Counted from the stretch's first letter, positions 51,120 through 61,794 are shown. The stretch is 64,000 nt of DNA from Chaetoderma sp. LZ-2023a (GCA_034401795.1 CM067372.1:38754861-38818860), one strand, 5' to 3'. The notes: generated by a model from the letters alone, not told the origin. Translations and numbers: made by a program.

Positions 51120-51470
51120 AATTAAGTCAGTATATTTGACATTTGACCTTTTGACCTCATAATCAATGAGGTCTTCTTACCCGCTGGGCGCAAGCTACCA
51201 CTAAAAATTGATGAAGATCCATTCAGTAGAACTTGAGTTACAGTCAGGAAATGCAATCACATTTCTATAATTGCATCAACATGACCCTTTAACCCCAAAA
51301 TCCAGTCTTCTTCAGACACCTTTAAACATCCAACCCAAACTTTGACAAGAACTTGAGTTTTCATCCCGAAATGCAACATATGTCCCGTAATTATCTCCGG
51401 TAGATCGTCTTTTGACCCCAAAAAGCAGGAGGGTGTATAGGGACCCGACAGAGCAACCTCCTAGTAATGG
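51120..51470. repeat. Degenerate tandem array, TTTTGACCCCAAAA type
   Basis: Three units of about 110-120 bp with TTTTGACC(CC)AAAA, a TCTTC stretch, AGAACTTGAGTT and GAAATGCAA. Similar in style to 43675-44400. Confidence 0.6.
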
Positions 51471-51489
51471 CCAGTATGGGCACCAAGTC

Positions 51490-51805
51490 CCACGAAGCAC
51501 ATGACCCAAGCTGCCACAGCTCAATCAGAGTGGTTTCCTGTTGTTGGTAGGCCTATACCACCCTCTGTAACCGCCCATACGTGTGCATCCTCAATAGTGC
51601 TTTAAACACACATCTTGTCATAGTAAGCAATCAGTACGCGTGTTTCCATATAGGACGACCCTTATAGCTGATATGGGTTGAATAAAATGGAACCTGTCCT
51701 CAGACCTATACAGGTTAAAGCCAATGGTTAAAGTACCGCCATTGTTCTAAGGGTTACTTGGCGTCATATTTTAAGGTTTGCTACCTTTGTAAGGTGCGAA
51801 CTGTG
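51490..51805 (+). repeat. Left arm of a large inverted repeat
   Basis: Reverse complement of 54110-54412 over about 300 bp, with matches such as AACACACATCTTGTCATAGT and CTGATATGGGTTGAATAAAA. The arms enclose 2.3 kb. Confidence 0.9.
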
Positions 51806-51821
51806 TCTCTGCGATCGAGTG

Positions 51822-51865
<44 letters not shown>

Positions 51866-51867
51866 TG
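51822..51867. repeat. (GTGC)n microsatellite
   Basis: About 11 GTGC units just inside the left inverted arm. Confidence 0.95.
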
Positions 51868-51918
51868 TGCGTGCATGCGCGTGTGTATGTACCACTCACG
51901 CCCGCTGTATTTTGTCTG

Positions 51919-52052
51919 AGTCTGCTCTGACCCTGCGCCAGCCCTATGATAGAGATGTGAATAGACTGATGGGCCTTGATATTCATATCCGTCGGTGTAT
52001 AGTGTATACAAGACATATCTGTCATAGGGCCGGGTCATGGTCAGAGCAGACT
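51919..52052. repeat. 40-bp hairpin at the LINE 3' junction
   Basis: Arms 51919-51958 and 52013-52052 match at about 34 of 40 positions (AGTCTGCTCTGACC / GGTCAGAGCAGACT) with a 54-base loop. The right arm abuts the last LINE coding sequence. Confidence 0.85.
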
Positions 52053-54095
52053 CGGACTGCCAAATACCAAAGCTTGCTAAGTGCAAACAAGTCTATTACC
52101 CTAGATTTGCCAAAATGGATAAATTCCTGCTTTTCCACATATTCAAAACCCAAATTAGGTTATTTACGACTTTATTAATATTCATATCAGGAGAAACGTG
52201 TCTGCTGAAAGATTTATTCTGAAGAATCTGTCCAAGAAATGCCGAAATCATGATCAGAGCTGCTTCGCCATTTGCCAAATGTCAGGACGTTACACTTTTG
52301 CATGCTAAGTTTAGAACCTGAAGCTTTACTATAACGATTCACTATGCTCAAAAGACGACCGACAGAACTAGGATTGCTACAAATACCAGTCGAATCATCT
52401 ACGTACAAAGATATTTGTGCTTCCTCACTGCAGTCGGTATTTTAAAGCCAGTCAACAGCGCATCAACATGAACCATCCTCGCAAATAGTTCGAGAGCAAG
52501 TACATATAGCAAAGGACTAAGAGAGCATCCTTGCCAAACTGACCTCTTTATAGCAAAGGGTTCCGTAATGTTACCATTAATCAAATCCGAGCTTTCAATG
52601 TCGGTATACAATAAGTGAATCCAGTTGATAAAGGATTCCGGAAAATTACAAGACTTTAAAAGCTTGAACAAATATTGGTGATTGACCCAGTCAAAAGCTT
52701 TTTCCTGATCTAGACAGGCAAATGCGACAGAAGTACCTTGATTATGGCAATAATCCACAATGCTCCTAAGCATATGAAGGTTATCAAGAATGGAGCGGCC
52801 TCTAATAGAACATGTCTGATCAGGATGAACAAGATTTTTTAAAACACAAGACAACCGATTTGCAATAGACTTTGACAACATTTTGTAATCAACATTCAAC
52901 ATAGACAAAGGCTGCCAGTTTCTCAAAAAATGTTTTTGATTCTTATCCTTATAAATTAGGGTTATAACACCTAATTTCTGTGACCTTGACATTTGGCCAT
53001 CTTGAAATTCATAATTATACAACTTAGTGAGGTATAAGGACCGAGCAAAGACAAAAAAGCAGAATTAAACTTGGCTGTAAGACCATCAGATCCAGGTGAC
53101 TTATTATTGGACATGCCTTTTAATGAGATCTCTATTTCTTCAAGTGTGATGGGACCATCACATAAAAGCTTATCTGCATCACCTACGGAAGGCATATCCT
53201 TAAGAAATTCAGATCAAATTGACTCATCAACAGATTCATCTTGGTATAAATTAACATAAAATTTCCGAGCATAATCTTCAATAGACTTAGAGTCAGTAAG
53301 TTCGACACCATTATCTTCTAATTTTGTAATAACTTTCTCTTGCGAAGATTTAAATTCTCTTTGATAAAAGAATATAGATGGGCTTTCACCATAAGCTAAC
53401 TTTTGACTGGATAAGAACTCCATTCTGCCTATGTAAATGAAACTTGTAAAGGCTATCTTTTAAAGATTTAATCTGATCCGTAAAACTCCCAGGATTTCTG
53501 ATCTCTGCCTGATGCAGAAGATTCAGACACATCCTTTGAGATTTAGCCTCAGCAGACTACTATTTTTTATTTCTAGAAAAATTGATAGCAAAATTGTTTA
53601 ATTTTGTCTTTAAACAAATCCCTAAAATCTGAATCAATATTATTTTCAGTTAATAATGGTTCCAAAAATCATAACACTTAGCAATAAAATGTTCATCCTT
53701 TAGAAGGGCATTATTAAACTTCCAGTTGGAAGGTCCTATAGAGAATCCAGGAATATTTGAACGTGTCAATATCATGAAGCGATGATCACTTATGATAACA
53801 TTCGTGATCAAAACCCGTGATAGTGAAGCCTTCAAAGAAACACTTAAATAGAACCGATCCGAACGCATACCAATTCTAAAGTCTGAACTCCATCTGGTCG
53901 CCGCTTTAGTACGCGCATGTAGATGCCTGAACGCATCTGTAAGTTTAAGGTCTCTGATTGCTAATCTTAACATTTCAGCACCCACTTGACTTGTAGCTGG
54001 ATTTCCACCGATTTTATCAACACTTATTCTAAAATGCAGTTGAAATCACCATCCAAAACAACAGAATGACGACAAACTAAAAAGGTAAATAAATA
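52053..54095 (-). mobile_element. Tx1/L1-like LINE, truncated at both ends
   Basis: On the minus strand, from 54095 down: the end of an APE-type endonuclease (GDFNC, then DRFYLS and a final SDH), a linker, the RT finger block (NNKSPGSDGLTAKF), LGVITLIYKDKN, NVDYKMLSKSIANRL, PDQTCSIRGRSI, the catalytic block CLDQEKAFDWV, QGCSLSPLLYVLALE, the second catalytic block MYVDDSTGI in another frame, and KASGSKL. The PDQTC and GRSI phrases fit the Tx1 branch of the L1 clade. At least four frames are needed, so it is dead. The 3' end lacks the C-terminal domain and tail. Confidence 0.85.
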
Positions 54096-54109
54096 AGTAA
54101 ATAAGGCCC

Positions 54110-54412
54110 ACAGTTCGGTCCTTACAAAGGTAGAAAACCGTAAAATAGGAGTCTGAGGCAAAGTGGTCCTTAGAACAATGGCCTTACTTTAACCATTGGT
54201 CTTAACCTGTATATTATTTTATTCAACCCATATCAGCTATAACGACCGTCCTATATAGAGACACCTGTACTGAATGCTTACTATGACAAGATGTGTGTTT
54301 AGAGAACTATTGATGCGCACACCTATGGGACGTTACATAGGTAGCTATAGACCTATCAACAACAGGACACCACTCTGATGTAGTTTTTAACAGCTTGGGC
54401 CATGTGTCCTTC
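54110..54412 (-). repeat. Right arm of the large inverted repeat
   Basis: Reverse-complement partner of 51490-51805. A (TTTA)n-like stretch separates it from the LINE. Confidence 0.9.
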
Positions 54413-54780
54413 TATTCATGTTGAGATTGTCTAGATATTTATGTAGTTTTAGACTATCTGGTCTTTATTATTTATATTCCAAAGTTTGGTGGCATCCACA
54501 AACATTTTTAGCCGACATGTGATAATCTCTGGTATGTCATTTACATATATTAAAAATAAAATGGTTGTATGACATACCCCATGTGGAACCCCAATTTCTA
54601 CATCTTTCCATTTGTAATATGTACTGCGTACGCTTACTCTCGTTTGTCGATTTCTCAGGAAGTCCCTTAAGTATATATCCTCCCTCTCCATATATGCCTT
54701 TAACCTAAGCCTTGAATTGCTTCTCCTTACCATCATGTTTCTAAATTTAAATGAGCATGTTCGTTTAAATCAAATGTTTC
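54413..54780 (-). mobile_element. CR1/Jockey-type RT fragment
   Basis: A minus-strand frame with IYLRDFLRNRQTRVSVRSTY, then GVPHGV (normally GVPQGS), FLIYVNDIPE and KMFVDATKLWN. The normal FADDTK has become FVDATK, so the second catalytic Asp is lost. A different family from the Tx1-like element 300 bp away. Confidence 0.8.
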
Positions 54781-54889
54781 AAATGCTAATTGGCGAGCTG
54801 AAAGCCACATGCCTTTGCGCCTCTTGTTACAATAAACCAGACCCTGCAGTATGAAAACGACGTTGAGATTGAGAAAGAAGGGTGTGTTG

Positions 54890-55065
54890 AGACTAAATCA
54901 TGATGTTTTAATTTATGCTGCTCCTAAAACGAGCTAACAAAAATTGCACTTGTCGACCAGATTTCTGATCGTCAGTGCGGGGTATTGGGAATAGTTTTCA
55001 ACTGGCAATAACCACGCCTCGGAAAATCCTCATCGGCTATGGTACTGCCACTGCGCAAAGCTAAA
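54890..55065 (-). repeat. Inverted partner of 49283-49455
   Basis: Reverse-complement match to the repeat at 49.28 kb, including ACCACGCCTCGG and CTGCGCAAAGCTAAAT. Confidence 0.7.
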
Positions 55066-55471
55066 TCTATTACTGTTCAAAAGCTCAGGTAGTTGAAAAA
55101 TCGATCATACCATATTATGGTACACCGCCTATTATTGTGAAGACATGTAATTTGTTGTGTATGTCGGACATTGTAAATACTATGATTGTCTTTTAGTCCT
55201 TTACCATTAATATCAATGTGCATATTAAAATCTACAACATTTGTCGATGCTTTCTGCTTTAGAGAATAGCAAATTTTGTCCAGTTTTTACTAGAAATGTT
55301 GGACCAACGGAAACAACCTTTATCACTGATAGACAGCATTGGCAGCATAAATTTATCTAAATTATGTCCCTTTATTAGAAGGCTCTGGTATGGGGTGGAT
55401 GGTGGCATCCCATCCAAGGTTGTATCTTACCACAGTCCAATCTTAATAAGTAGACGCTCTGAGAGGCGGTC
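55066..55471. other. Unassigned intergenic DNA
   Basis: No supported feature. Confidence 0.35.
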
Positions 55472-55865
55472 AATGGAGGGAACAGATCTGTCACTCACGT
55501 ATATGACGTGATATTCAATTACGTCACATGTAAGCATACATCACATACCGGTACATATAGTGACTTATCGAGTCCGTCATGAACATTGATGTCTGTCATG
55601 TGTACGAATTGTATCTCATGAATATACTATTTAATAAACATTCAGTTGAATAGTTTGAAACTAATTTAATTGGGCGCTGTTGCTGTCATACTAGGCAGCA
55701 ACAGCACTGTCGGCATCCAGTCAAATAAGTTTCAAAATATGCAACAGCTTACCAGGTACCTTTAAATTGCCATTCTGGAATTCAGGATTCAAACTATAAA
55801 TTGATTTCAACACACATAAAAAGTGAGAAATGGGCGGGGCATAGATGGTGCCGGATCCCTCTATT
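55472..55865 (+). mobile_element. Modular MITE, type B, with full palindrome
   Basis: Ends AATGGAGGGA and GGATCCCTCTATT. TGTCACTCACGTATATGACG, TTTAATAAACATTCAGTTGAA, palindrome arms TTTGAAACTAATTTAATTGG and CAAATAAGTTTCAAAATA, then GAAATGGGCGGGGCATAG. The best complete type-B copy. Confidence 0.85.
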
Positions 55866-56015
55866 TGCTAAATGCCTCCAGTTTTTAAAACTCTTGAAAG
55901 CAATGCTGCTATAGTTTCCATATTGCTTGCGACCTACTCACAATTCACATTATAGTTTACATCATTCAAACATTACCATTCTGTGTTTCATTTCTCATTG
56001 TACACGCTGACGAAA

Positions 56016-56313
56016 AATAGAGGAATTCGTTTCTAGCTATTCCCCGCCTATCTATAGTTAAGCCCCGCCCACGCTTTGACCGTGTTGGATTCAAAGTATA
56101 TAAAATATATATAAGATGAGGAAATTCAACAGATAGTTTATTAAATAGTAGATCCAGTCAAGACATACAATTCTACAGTTCAAACACTTGACAGACCTTT
56201 CTAGCTCTTCATAACGGAGTATTTTCTGCCAATTATGATTGTGTTGTCAGACTGCATGTGACGTAATTGATTATAACGTCATATACTTGAGCGACAGATC
56301 GTATTCATCCATT
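56016..56313 (-). mobile_element. Modular MITE, type B, reverse, palindrome lost
   Basis: Ends AATAGAGGAATTCG and a decayed CATCCATT. It keeps CCCCGCCCACGC, TTTATTAAATAGTA, GACATACAATTC and TATACTTGAGCGACAGATC in reverse order. The palindrome second arm is missing. It lies 150 bp from the forward copy, giving a head-on pair. Confidence 0.7.
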
Positions 56314-56567
56314 GAGGTGATTGTATCAGTCACTGCAGCACTCTCAATTACATTAGCATAGTCTTCCTCCACGATCTGGTTAATGACGGTTAACTGTTCC
56401 TCGTGTGATTATACACAGGATGCGCTTCATTAGAAATCATTGCACCATACCTACAATTACCTCAGCCTTGCATATAATATGTCATGGGCGTACAAAGAGT
56501 TGGAGTTTGTGGTACTCCTGTGGGAGCTAACATAAACTAGTACCAATACTGAATATACATTTTCGCC

Positions 56568-56973
56568 TTGTACATTCGTCATATGACGTCATAATTAACT
56601 ACACGGCGAGTACAATGACATCATAATCAATGACGTCATTATGACATCATGAATCACATAGATAAGTACGTCACGAACGCAAAATTGAAGACGGACAGCG
56701 TTGTTGTACCGATTGTATGTCTTTACTATTTAATAAATATTATGTTGAATATTTTGAAACTAACTTGACTGGGCGATGTTGCTGCCATAGACAGCAACAG
56801 CACCCAGTACAATTAGTTTCAAAATATTTAACAGCTTATCTGCATATTTTTCCGGACATTGATAGTCACTGAGTTCATGGATCGATCGATCCCAACACGA
56901 GCAAGGTCACCGATGTGTGGGTGGAGATTAGCTATAGAGGTGGGCGGGGGTTTAGCAAAAACAGAAACGGTCC
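56568..56973 (+). mobile_element. Modular MITE, type A
   Basis: Left end decayed, right end AAACGGTCC. Contains CATATGACGTCATAAT, several TGACRTCA sites, TACGTCACGAACGC, a palindrome with ATGTTGCTGCCATAGACAGC, GGATCGATCGATCC and GGTGGGCGGGG. Confidence 0.8.
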
Positions 56974-57167
56974 ATTAGCTGTGTGTATGAACAGGGATCA
57001 AAATATTTTTTAAATTTGAAGTCATCTATTGACTTCCTTAGATCTAATGAGGTCATCCAAACTGAGCTGAAGTTATTTTTGCATAATAAACAATTAAAAT
57101 TTCCAAGATGTGACCTCGTCCATGTATTATCTCGCATAAGAATAGAGTCACCCACAGCAATTTGAGA

Positions 57168-57362
57168 TCTTAACACTAACACTCATATCTGCCAAAAACG
57201 GCTTCTACAATGGTCCTGAGAAGTGTCGATTTGCAGACCAAGAAAATACTATTTTTTAACTTAGCACTCCATTCCAGCGGTAAATTTTCAAAAATATCCT
57301 TCTCTAGGTCTGCAAATGGACATTTTCTGTTCTTGAACAAAGTCGAGTGTTAAACGGTTAAA
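57168..57362. mobile_element. Foldback MITE, TTAACCC-type, copy 4
   Basis: CTTAACACTAACACT at the left and GTGTTAAACGGTTAAAG at the right. Paired phrases TTTGCAGACCAAGAAAAT and CTCTAGGTCTGCAAA around AGCACTCCATTCCAGCGGT. Confidence 0.65.
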
Positions 57363-58014
57363 GCCGAGTAGAAGGATGAACATGTTTCCCCATGTGTATG
57401 AAGCTCGCACATTCAGTCATTCTCCCCAAGTATCGGTTCGTCATCATATGACATGTCGGCGCATGGTAAGTTACTTGTTAACTCAAAGTAAATGAGGAAC
57501 TACGCATACCATACACCGAACAGTTCACAACATGCACATACGTGACTTTGACATTTGTATTGTATAAGAAAAGTAAACTAAATTTAGAATATTAATAATA
57601 ACAATAGCAACAACAATAGTAACTAATAATGATATTAACAACGTAATAAGGCACCGACGGGCGAGTTGGGAAGATACATAACTATCAGTCGAGATTAGAC
57701 TCCAGATGGTTGAATTAAGATTTACGATGTTGGCCACAGTAAGAAACTTTTTACAATTGAGCGCCCCTTGCAAAGCAACGCCCTAACATGAACCAAAATT
57801 TTACAATGAGAGCGTTATCTTAAAGAAAAACAATTTCAACAACAAAATTCTTAAATGAATGGCCCAGTTGCTAAGCTAACTGCATACGATTACCAGATTA
57901 TGTTCATTGTCATTAGAACACAATACTTTTAAAAGAATATGAGTTTCATAGAGCACAAGACAGATTGAGTTAAAGTTTCATTGGGAATGACCAGAAACCC
58001 GTGTACTAAGGTTC
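57363..58014. other. Downstream flank of Kir gene 2, unassigned
   Basis: No supported feature. It lies 3' of the minus-strand channel gene and may include its untranslated tail. Confidence 0.35.
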
Positions 58015-58306
58015 TAGCCTCACTGTCACGGAGGCTCGTACATGCAAGTCCTCAGGAATTGGTAACATGTGAGTATTGCAGTTCTCAGGAATGAGGAATC
58101 TGTTAAATGCCAATGTTAGAATACTGAGGAATTTTGGTTACATATAATGTCAGAGTACTCAGGAATCGGTTACATCCGTATGTCAGAGTAATCAGGAATC
58201 GAGTACATGTGGGAGTCGGAGTGCCAGAAATGAGGAATCGCTTATGTGCGAATGTCAGAGTTCAGAAATCAGTTACATTCGAGTGTCAGAGTGGTCAGGA
58301 ATCGGT
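58015..58306. repeat. Minisatellite overlapping the end of Kir gene 2
   Basis: Eight or so degenerate units of 30-36 bp with ATGTCAGAGTACTCAGGAAT and CGGTTACAT. The unit nearest the gene contains the stop codon and encodes the last nine or so residues (IPDHSDTRM). Confidence 0.8.
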
Positions 58307-59655
58307 GTGCTAGATATCAGTGGCTCTGGTACATGAATGGTAATAGTGTAATTGTCAGATTCCGAATGTTCAGGTACGTGATTTGGTACCTGTAAGAAAT
58401 TGCTCTTGTTCATTGCAGGCTGATGGAAATTAGCCAGCCCGGGTTCAGTATGTTGACGTCCTTGAATGGCAACATTTGGTTGGGGAATCTGTAATGACAC
58501 AGCATGCTGCAGTTTTATCAATCTACCAGCTCGTTGGTAATCATTAGGTGACGTGAGAAATGTATCTACCATACCGCGGGCCATGCAATGTATGCTGGGT
58601 AGTCGCAATCGGTACGAGGTGTGTTTGCTTACCTCACGGAGCTCTCTGTCAGACAGGGAACGATGGTAAGCACTGCTCCAAGGTGTGGGCACAGGATAAG
58701 TGCGGTGAAAGTTAGTCAAATCAAAAACAGCTCTACGTGTCTGGCTTTCTTCTGTCTCAGGAATTTCCAATGGCATGAATCTATGTCCCCAGATAACATC
58801 CCAAGGCAGATAAGAAGCTGATATTTGAATAGGTTTGCCCGTTGTACCCACTGTACCTTCAAAGTTAATCACAATTTCATAACTCGCTTGCATGATGTCA
58901 TCGCGTGACATATGCCAAAAAGGACTGTTCTTGTCTATTATATGAAATATGTATGTAGGCCAAGCTAAGAATAGAATTAAGTGCCCACTCTCACCGCAAA
59001 AGTCAAATGGATATTGACGTGAAGGAAGCATTCGCTTGTCTGCTGACAATTCTTTCTTAACCAGAACACCTCTGGCTGTAGACTTCATAATTTCTGATCG
59101 TCGTATGTTAGCAATTCGAATGACCAACTGCAGGGTCCCATCTCGTTCATATACACACGCCACGTGACTAAAAAGCAAGGTATGCACACGTTTCTTCCCA
59201 CGGCCAATCTTTGCAAACACCAAACCGGCCAAGGCAAACTCCAACGCCGCACCAAAGATAGATTGGATAATGACACCTATATAAGCAGGTGGGCAAGTCA
59301 CGTGAACATAAGATGAACCAAAACCAATGGTAGTTTGAGTCTCAATCGAAAACAGGAATGCCGAAACAAAATTATGTACATTTTCTACACAGTTCATTGA
59401 AGTTCCGTTATTTATGGCTGTGTATACAACCTCGACAGCTTGGTAGTAGGCGCCAAATATGACCCATGTTAAGCTGAAAGTTGCTATAAATATGATAAAG
59501 TTCCAGCGCCATTTTAGGTCAACCAGAGTAGTGAAGTAATCCTTTATGTACTTCTGTCGCCAATGAGGAATATTTATATGAGAAATGTTTGGTTTACCAG
59601 ATGATGTTACCAAACGAGTACGTTTCGTTTCCGTTGTGAACCTATTGAATCTCAT
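58273..59655 (-). CDS. Inward-rectifier K+ channel (Kir/KCNJ family), gene 2
   Basis: About 460 residues from the Met at 59655. The frame stays open to 59730, but the minus strand there reads TTCCATTTGCAG then GT, a likely 3' splice site with the exon starting near 59675, so the longer start is doubted. Visible parts (numbered from this Met): RLVTSSGKPNIS (14-25); slide helix DYFTTLVDLKWRW (39-51); first membrane helix about 52-78; an NGT glycosylation sequon in the turret; paired pore Cys 89 and 121; filter TIGFG (109-113); second helix about 125-149; GKKR PIP2 site (153-156); and the cytoplasmic domain to about 320. TIGFG is also used by vertebrate Kir6. The residue at the Kir2.1 Asp172 site is Glu139. 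The Arg148 site is Ser115, so the usual Glu-Arg pore salt bridge cannot form as in Kir2. The Glu224 site is Lys. The tail is Pro/His-rich. No intron breaks the core. It is not closely similar to gene 1. Confidence 0.95.
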   Translation of the reverse strand: MRFNRFTTETKRTRLVTSSGKPNISHINIPHWRQKYIKDYFTTLVDLKWRWNFIIFIATFSLTWVIFGAYYQAVEVVYTAINNGTSMNCVENVHNFVSAFLFSIETQTTIGFGSSYVHVTCPPAYIGVIIQSIFGAALEFALAGLVFAKIGRGKKRVHTLLFSHVACVYERDGTLQLVIRIANIRRSEIMKSTARGVLVKKELSADKRMLPSRQYPFDFCGESGHLILFLAWPTYIFHIIDKNSPFWHMSRDDIMQASYEIVINFEGTVGTTGKPIQISASYLPWDVIWGHRFMPLEIPETEESQTRRAVFDLTNFHRTYPVPTPWSSAYHRSLSDRELREVSKHTSYRLRLPSIHCMARGMVDTFLTSPNDYQRAGRLIKLQHAVSLQIPQPNVAIQGRQHTEPGLANFHQPAMNKSNFLQVPNHVPEHSESDNYTITIHVPEPLISSTPIPDHSDTRM

Positions 59656-59674
59656 TATCTCGCTCTGCCCTTGA

Positions 59675-59700
59675 CCTGCAAATGGAATTGTTAAGAGTTG
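59675..59700 (-). other. Predicted 3' splice site of Kir gene 2
   Basis: On the minus strand, CTCTTAAC (branch-like) then AATTCCATTTGCAG, with the exon beginning at 59675. Twenty exon bases precede the Met at 59655. Confidence 0.5.
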
Positions 59701-59829
59701 TGAGGGCAATGTTACTACTATTGCAGTCAAATGAAAAAATGTATTCTGACTTGCGAAACAAAGACTGTCTTACATTTTGGAAACAGTGTTTCTGAAAACT
59801 ATTGTTTTCAAATTATGTCTTCTGTATGT

Positions 59830-60036
59830 CTGCCTGTCCGCCTGCCTGCATGCCCCCCCCCCCGTCTGCCTGTCCGTCCGTCCGTCTGTCTACGTGCGTG
59901 CATGCGTGTGTGAGGGGGGGGGGGGGAGAGAGAGAAAGAGCGAGGGGGTGAGGGGTGGGGGTGTACCATGAACGGACGGCGGGAGGGAGAGGGGATGGAG
60001 ATAGCGATGGAAGGCAGAGCGAGAGCAGGAGAGAGC

Positions 60037-60070
<34 letters not shown>

Positions 60071-60085
60071 AGGGAGAGGGGGAGG
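59830..60085. repeat. Purine/pyrimidine-biased low-complexity stretch
   Basis: CTGCCTGTCCGTCCGTC repeats, a C run (59850-59861), a G run followed by GAGAGA (59917 on), then (GA)n at 60037-60061 and another G run. Intron or upstream DNA of Kir gene 2. Confidence 0.85.
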
Positions 60086-60160
60086 GTGGTGTGGTCAAAC
60101 TACCGGGTTCACGGTGACAGTGCAGTGAGGAATTTAGAGTGCGTAACTTTTTGATATATA

Positions 60161-60184
60161 CACCTGTGCAAAAGTTAAGCACCA
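60161..60184 (+). repeat. Tc1 left terminal inverted repeat
   Basis: 24 bp, perfect match to the right end in reverse complement; preceded by TA. Confidence 0.95.
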
Positions 60185-60482
60185 CCCTATTTTTACGCAC
60201 ATGCGAGGGTATATTCATGTGCTATGAAGAAAGCAATAGCATAAACATTTATGTACCCATCCATCTTAGTGCAAGAGGTAATAATGCAACTAGAGGAATG
60301 CTGATTATGATGGTGGGGAAACACTGTATGTTTTTGTTTGAACTTGAAAACGAGGCCTGAATATGGTTACGTTGACACAACTGACAACTATTGCCCTACA
60401 GTTGACACACGTGGCTAGATTGTCATTAATGGTGTCTGAAAATGAAGTTTAACATCTGTGCACGAGTTTGAGACTGTCATTA

Positions 60483-61508
60483 TTAATACCGGGTATATCC
60501 ACCTTGTGCCTGGATGACGGCCTGGACACGACGTCTCATGCTGGTCACCAACCGACTGATACGCCATTGTGGTATTCGTTGCCATTCAAGATGGAGTGCG
60601 TCTGTTAATTCATGTAGGTTCTGCACAGGAGGATCCCTCCTTCTCACCATGTTTCCCAGAATGTCCCAGATATGCTCAATAGGGTTCATGTCAGGGCTCC
60701 TTGCTGGCCATGGTAGGGTTTCGATGGCATTCTGGCGGAGGTATTCATGCACAGATCTAGCACGATGTGGTCTGGCGCTGTCATCCATGAATATAGGGTG
60801 GGTTCCAGGTGCATGATTTACAAAATGAGGGACCACAACTCTATCCAGTATGGAATCTTGATATCTTTGTCCATTTAGTGTTCCAGGTACAGTCAACAGA
60901 TCCAGCTTACAATCAAATGAGATGCACCCCCATATCATAACGGAACCTCCACCAAATGGAACTTCTTCCATGATGTTACGTTGGTCGTACGCCGTGCGTC
61001 TGGACCTCCATACACGAGTTCGACCATCTGTGGCATGAAGCAGGAACCGACTTTCATCGGACCAGTGTACCCGTCTCCAGGATCTCATGTTCCAGTGTCT
61101 TCTTTCGTTGCACCACCTCAGACGCTCCGCTTTGTGGTGTGCAGTGAGGAGAGGACGTCTGACAGGTCTCCTAGCTTTCATGCCAGCAGCATACAGTCTC
61201 CTTTTGACGGTAGACATTGACACTCTATTGCGCGTTTCCCATTGCTGGCTGAGCACTCTGCTGTTGGTGAATGGAGATCTCCTAACAAGGCGTACTAGGG
61301 CTCGATCATCACGGGCAGTAGTCTTCTTCGGTCTTCCAGATCTAGGCTTGTCCTTCACCTCGTTAGTTTGCCCATGTTTTGCAATCAAACGACTGATTAC
61401 AGTATGGTTAATGTTCAGCTGTCTGCCAATCTCTCTGCATGACATACCAGTGGTATGCATGCCTATGATTTGCCATTTCACACGATCACTGAACCTTCGT
61501 CTTGCCAT
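60483..61508 (-). CDS. Tc1/mariner-family transposase, DD34E
   Basis: 341 residues, the normal length for Tc1 transposases. It cuts and pastes the element that encodes it, at TA sites. The N-terminal part has two helix-turn-helix units (about 4-48 and 63-110) joined by an AT-hook-like RSGRPKK (57-62). The catalytic domain has HWSDES (Asp151), FGGGSVMIWGCIS (185-197), FMDDSARPH (Asp243) and SPDMNPIEHIW (Glu278), with exactly 34 residues between the second Asp and Glu. FMDDSA replaces the commoner FMDDNA. There is no stop or frameshift. The Met was chosen because MARRRFSD aligns with typical starts and lies just inside the element's right part. Confidence 0.97.
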   Translation of the reverse strand: MARRRFSDRVKWQIIGMHTTGMSCREIGRQLNINHTVISRLIAKHGQTNEVKDKPRSGRPKKTTARDDRALVRLVRRSPFTNSRVLSQQWETRNRVSMSTVKRRLYAAGMKARRPVRRPLLTAHHKAERLRWCNERRHWNMRSWRRVHWSDESRFLLHATDGRTRVWRSRRTAYDQRNIMEEVPFGGGSVMIWGCISFDCKLDLLTVPGTLNGQRYQDSILDRVVVPHFVNHAPGTHPIFMDDSARPHRARSVHEYLRQNAIETLPWPARSPDMNPIEHIWDILGNMVRRRDPPVQNLHELTDALHLEWQRIPQWRISRLVTSMRRRVQAVIQAQGGYTRY

Positions 61509-61794
61509 AGCGGTTCACAATCAAGAGCTAATTCTCTCTGTACAAATAAACCACGGTCATGAACACAAAATTCCTAATCTTGTCGCCTAAATCTGTATGT
61601 AATGTTCTACACCTCAAACTGGACTTTTACATAACTGAACACGTGTGCTGTTTCCCGCCACGCACGGACATCAAGCGGCGTGAAGTCATGCATGCATGTG
61701 CATTTCGTACTTGGAATTATGTCAGCTAACGCGGGGACAAAAAGTATGGCAGCCTAGTTGTACCATCATGTTTCTACGTTCTATTGTTTTTGCT

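Noticed and set aside
59656-59730. Extra 25 N-terminal residues of Kir gene 2
   Set aside because: The stretch contains a good 3' splice site and reads like intron; the Met at 59655 is preferred.
61087-61590. 167-codon plus-strand frame opposite the transposase
   Set aside because: Antisense shadow of the intact Tc1 transposase.
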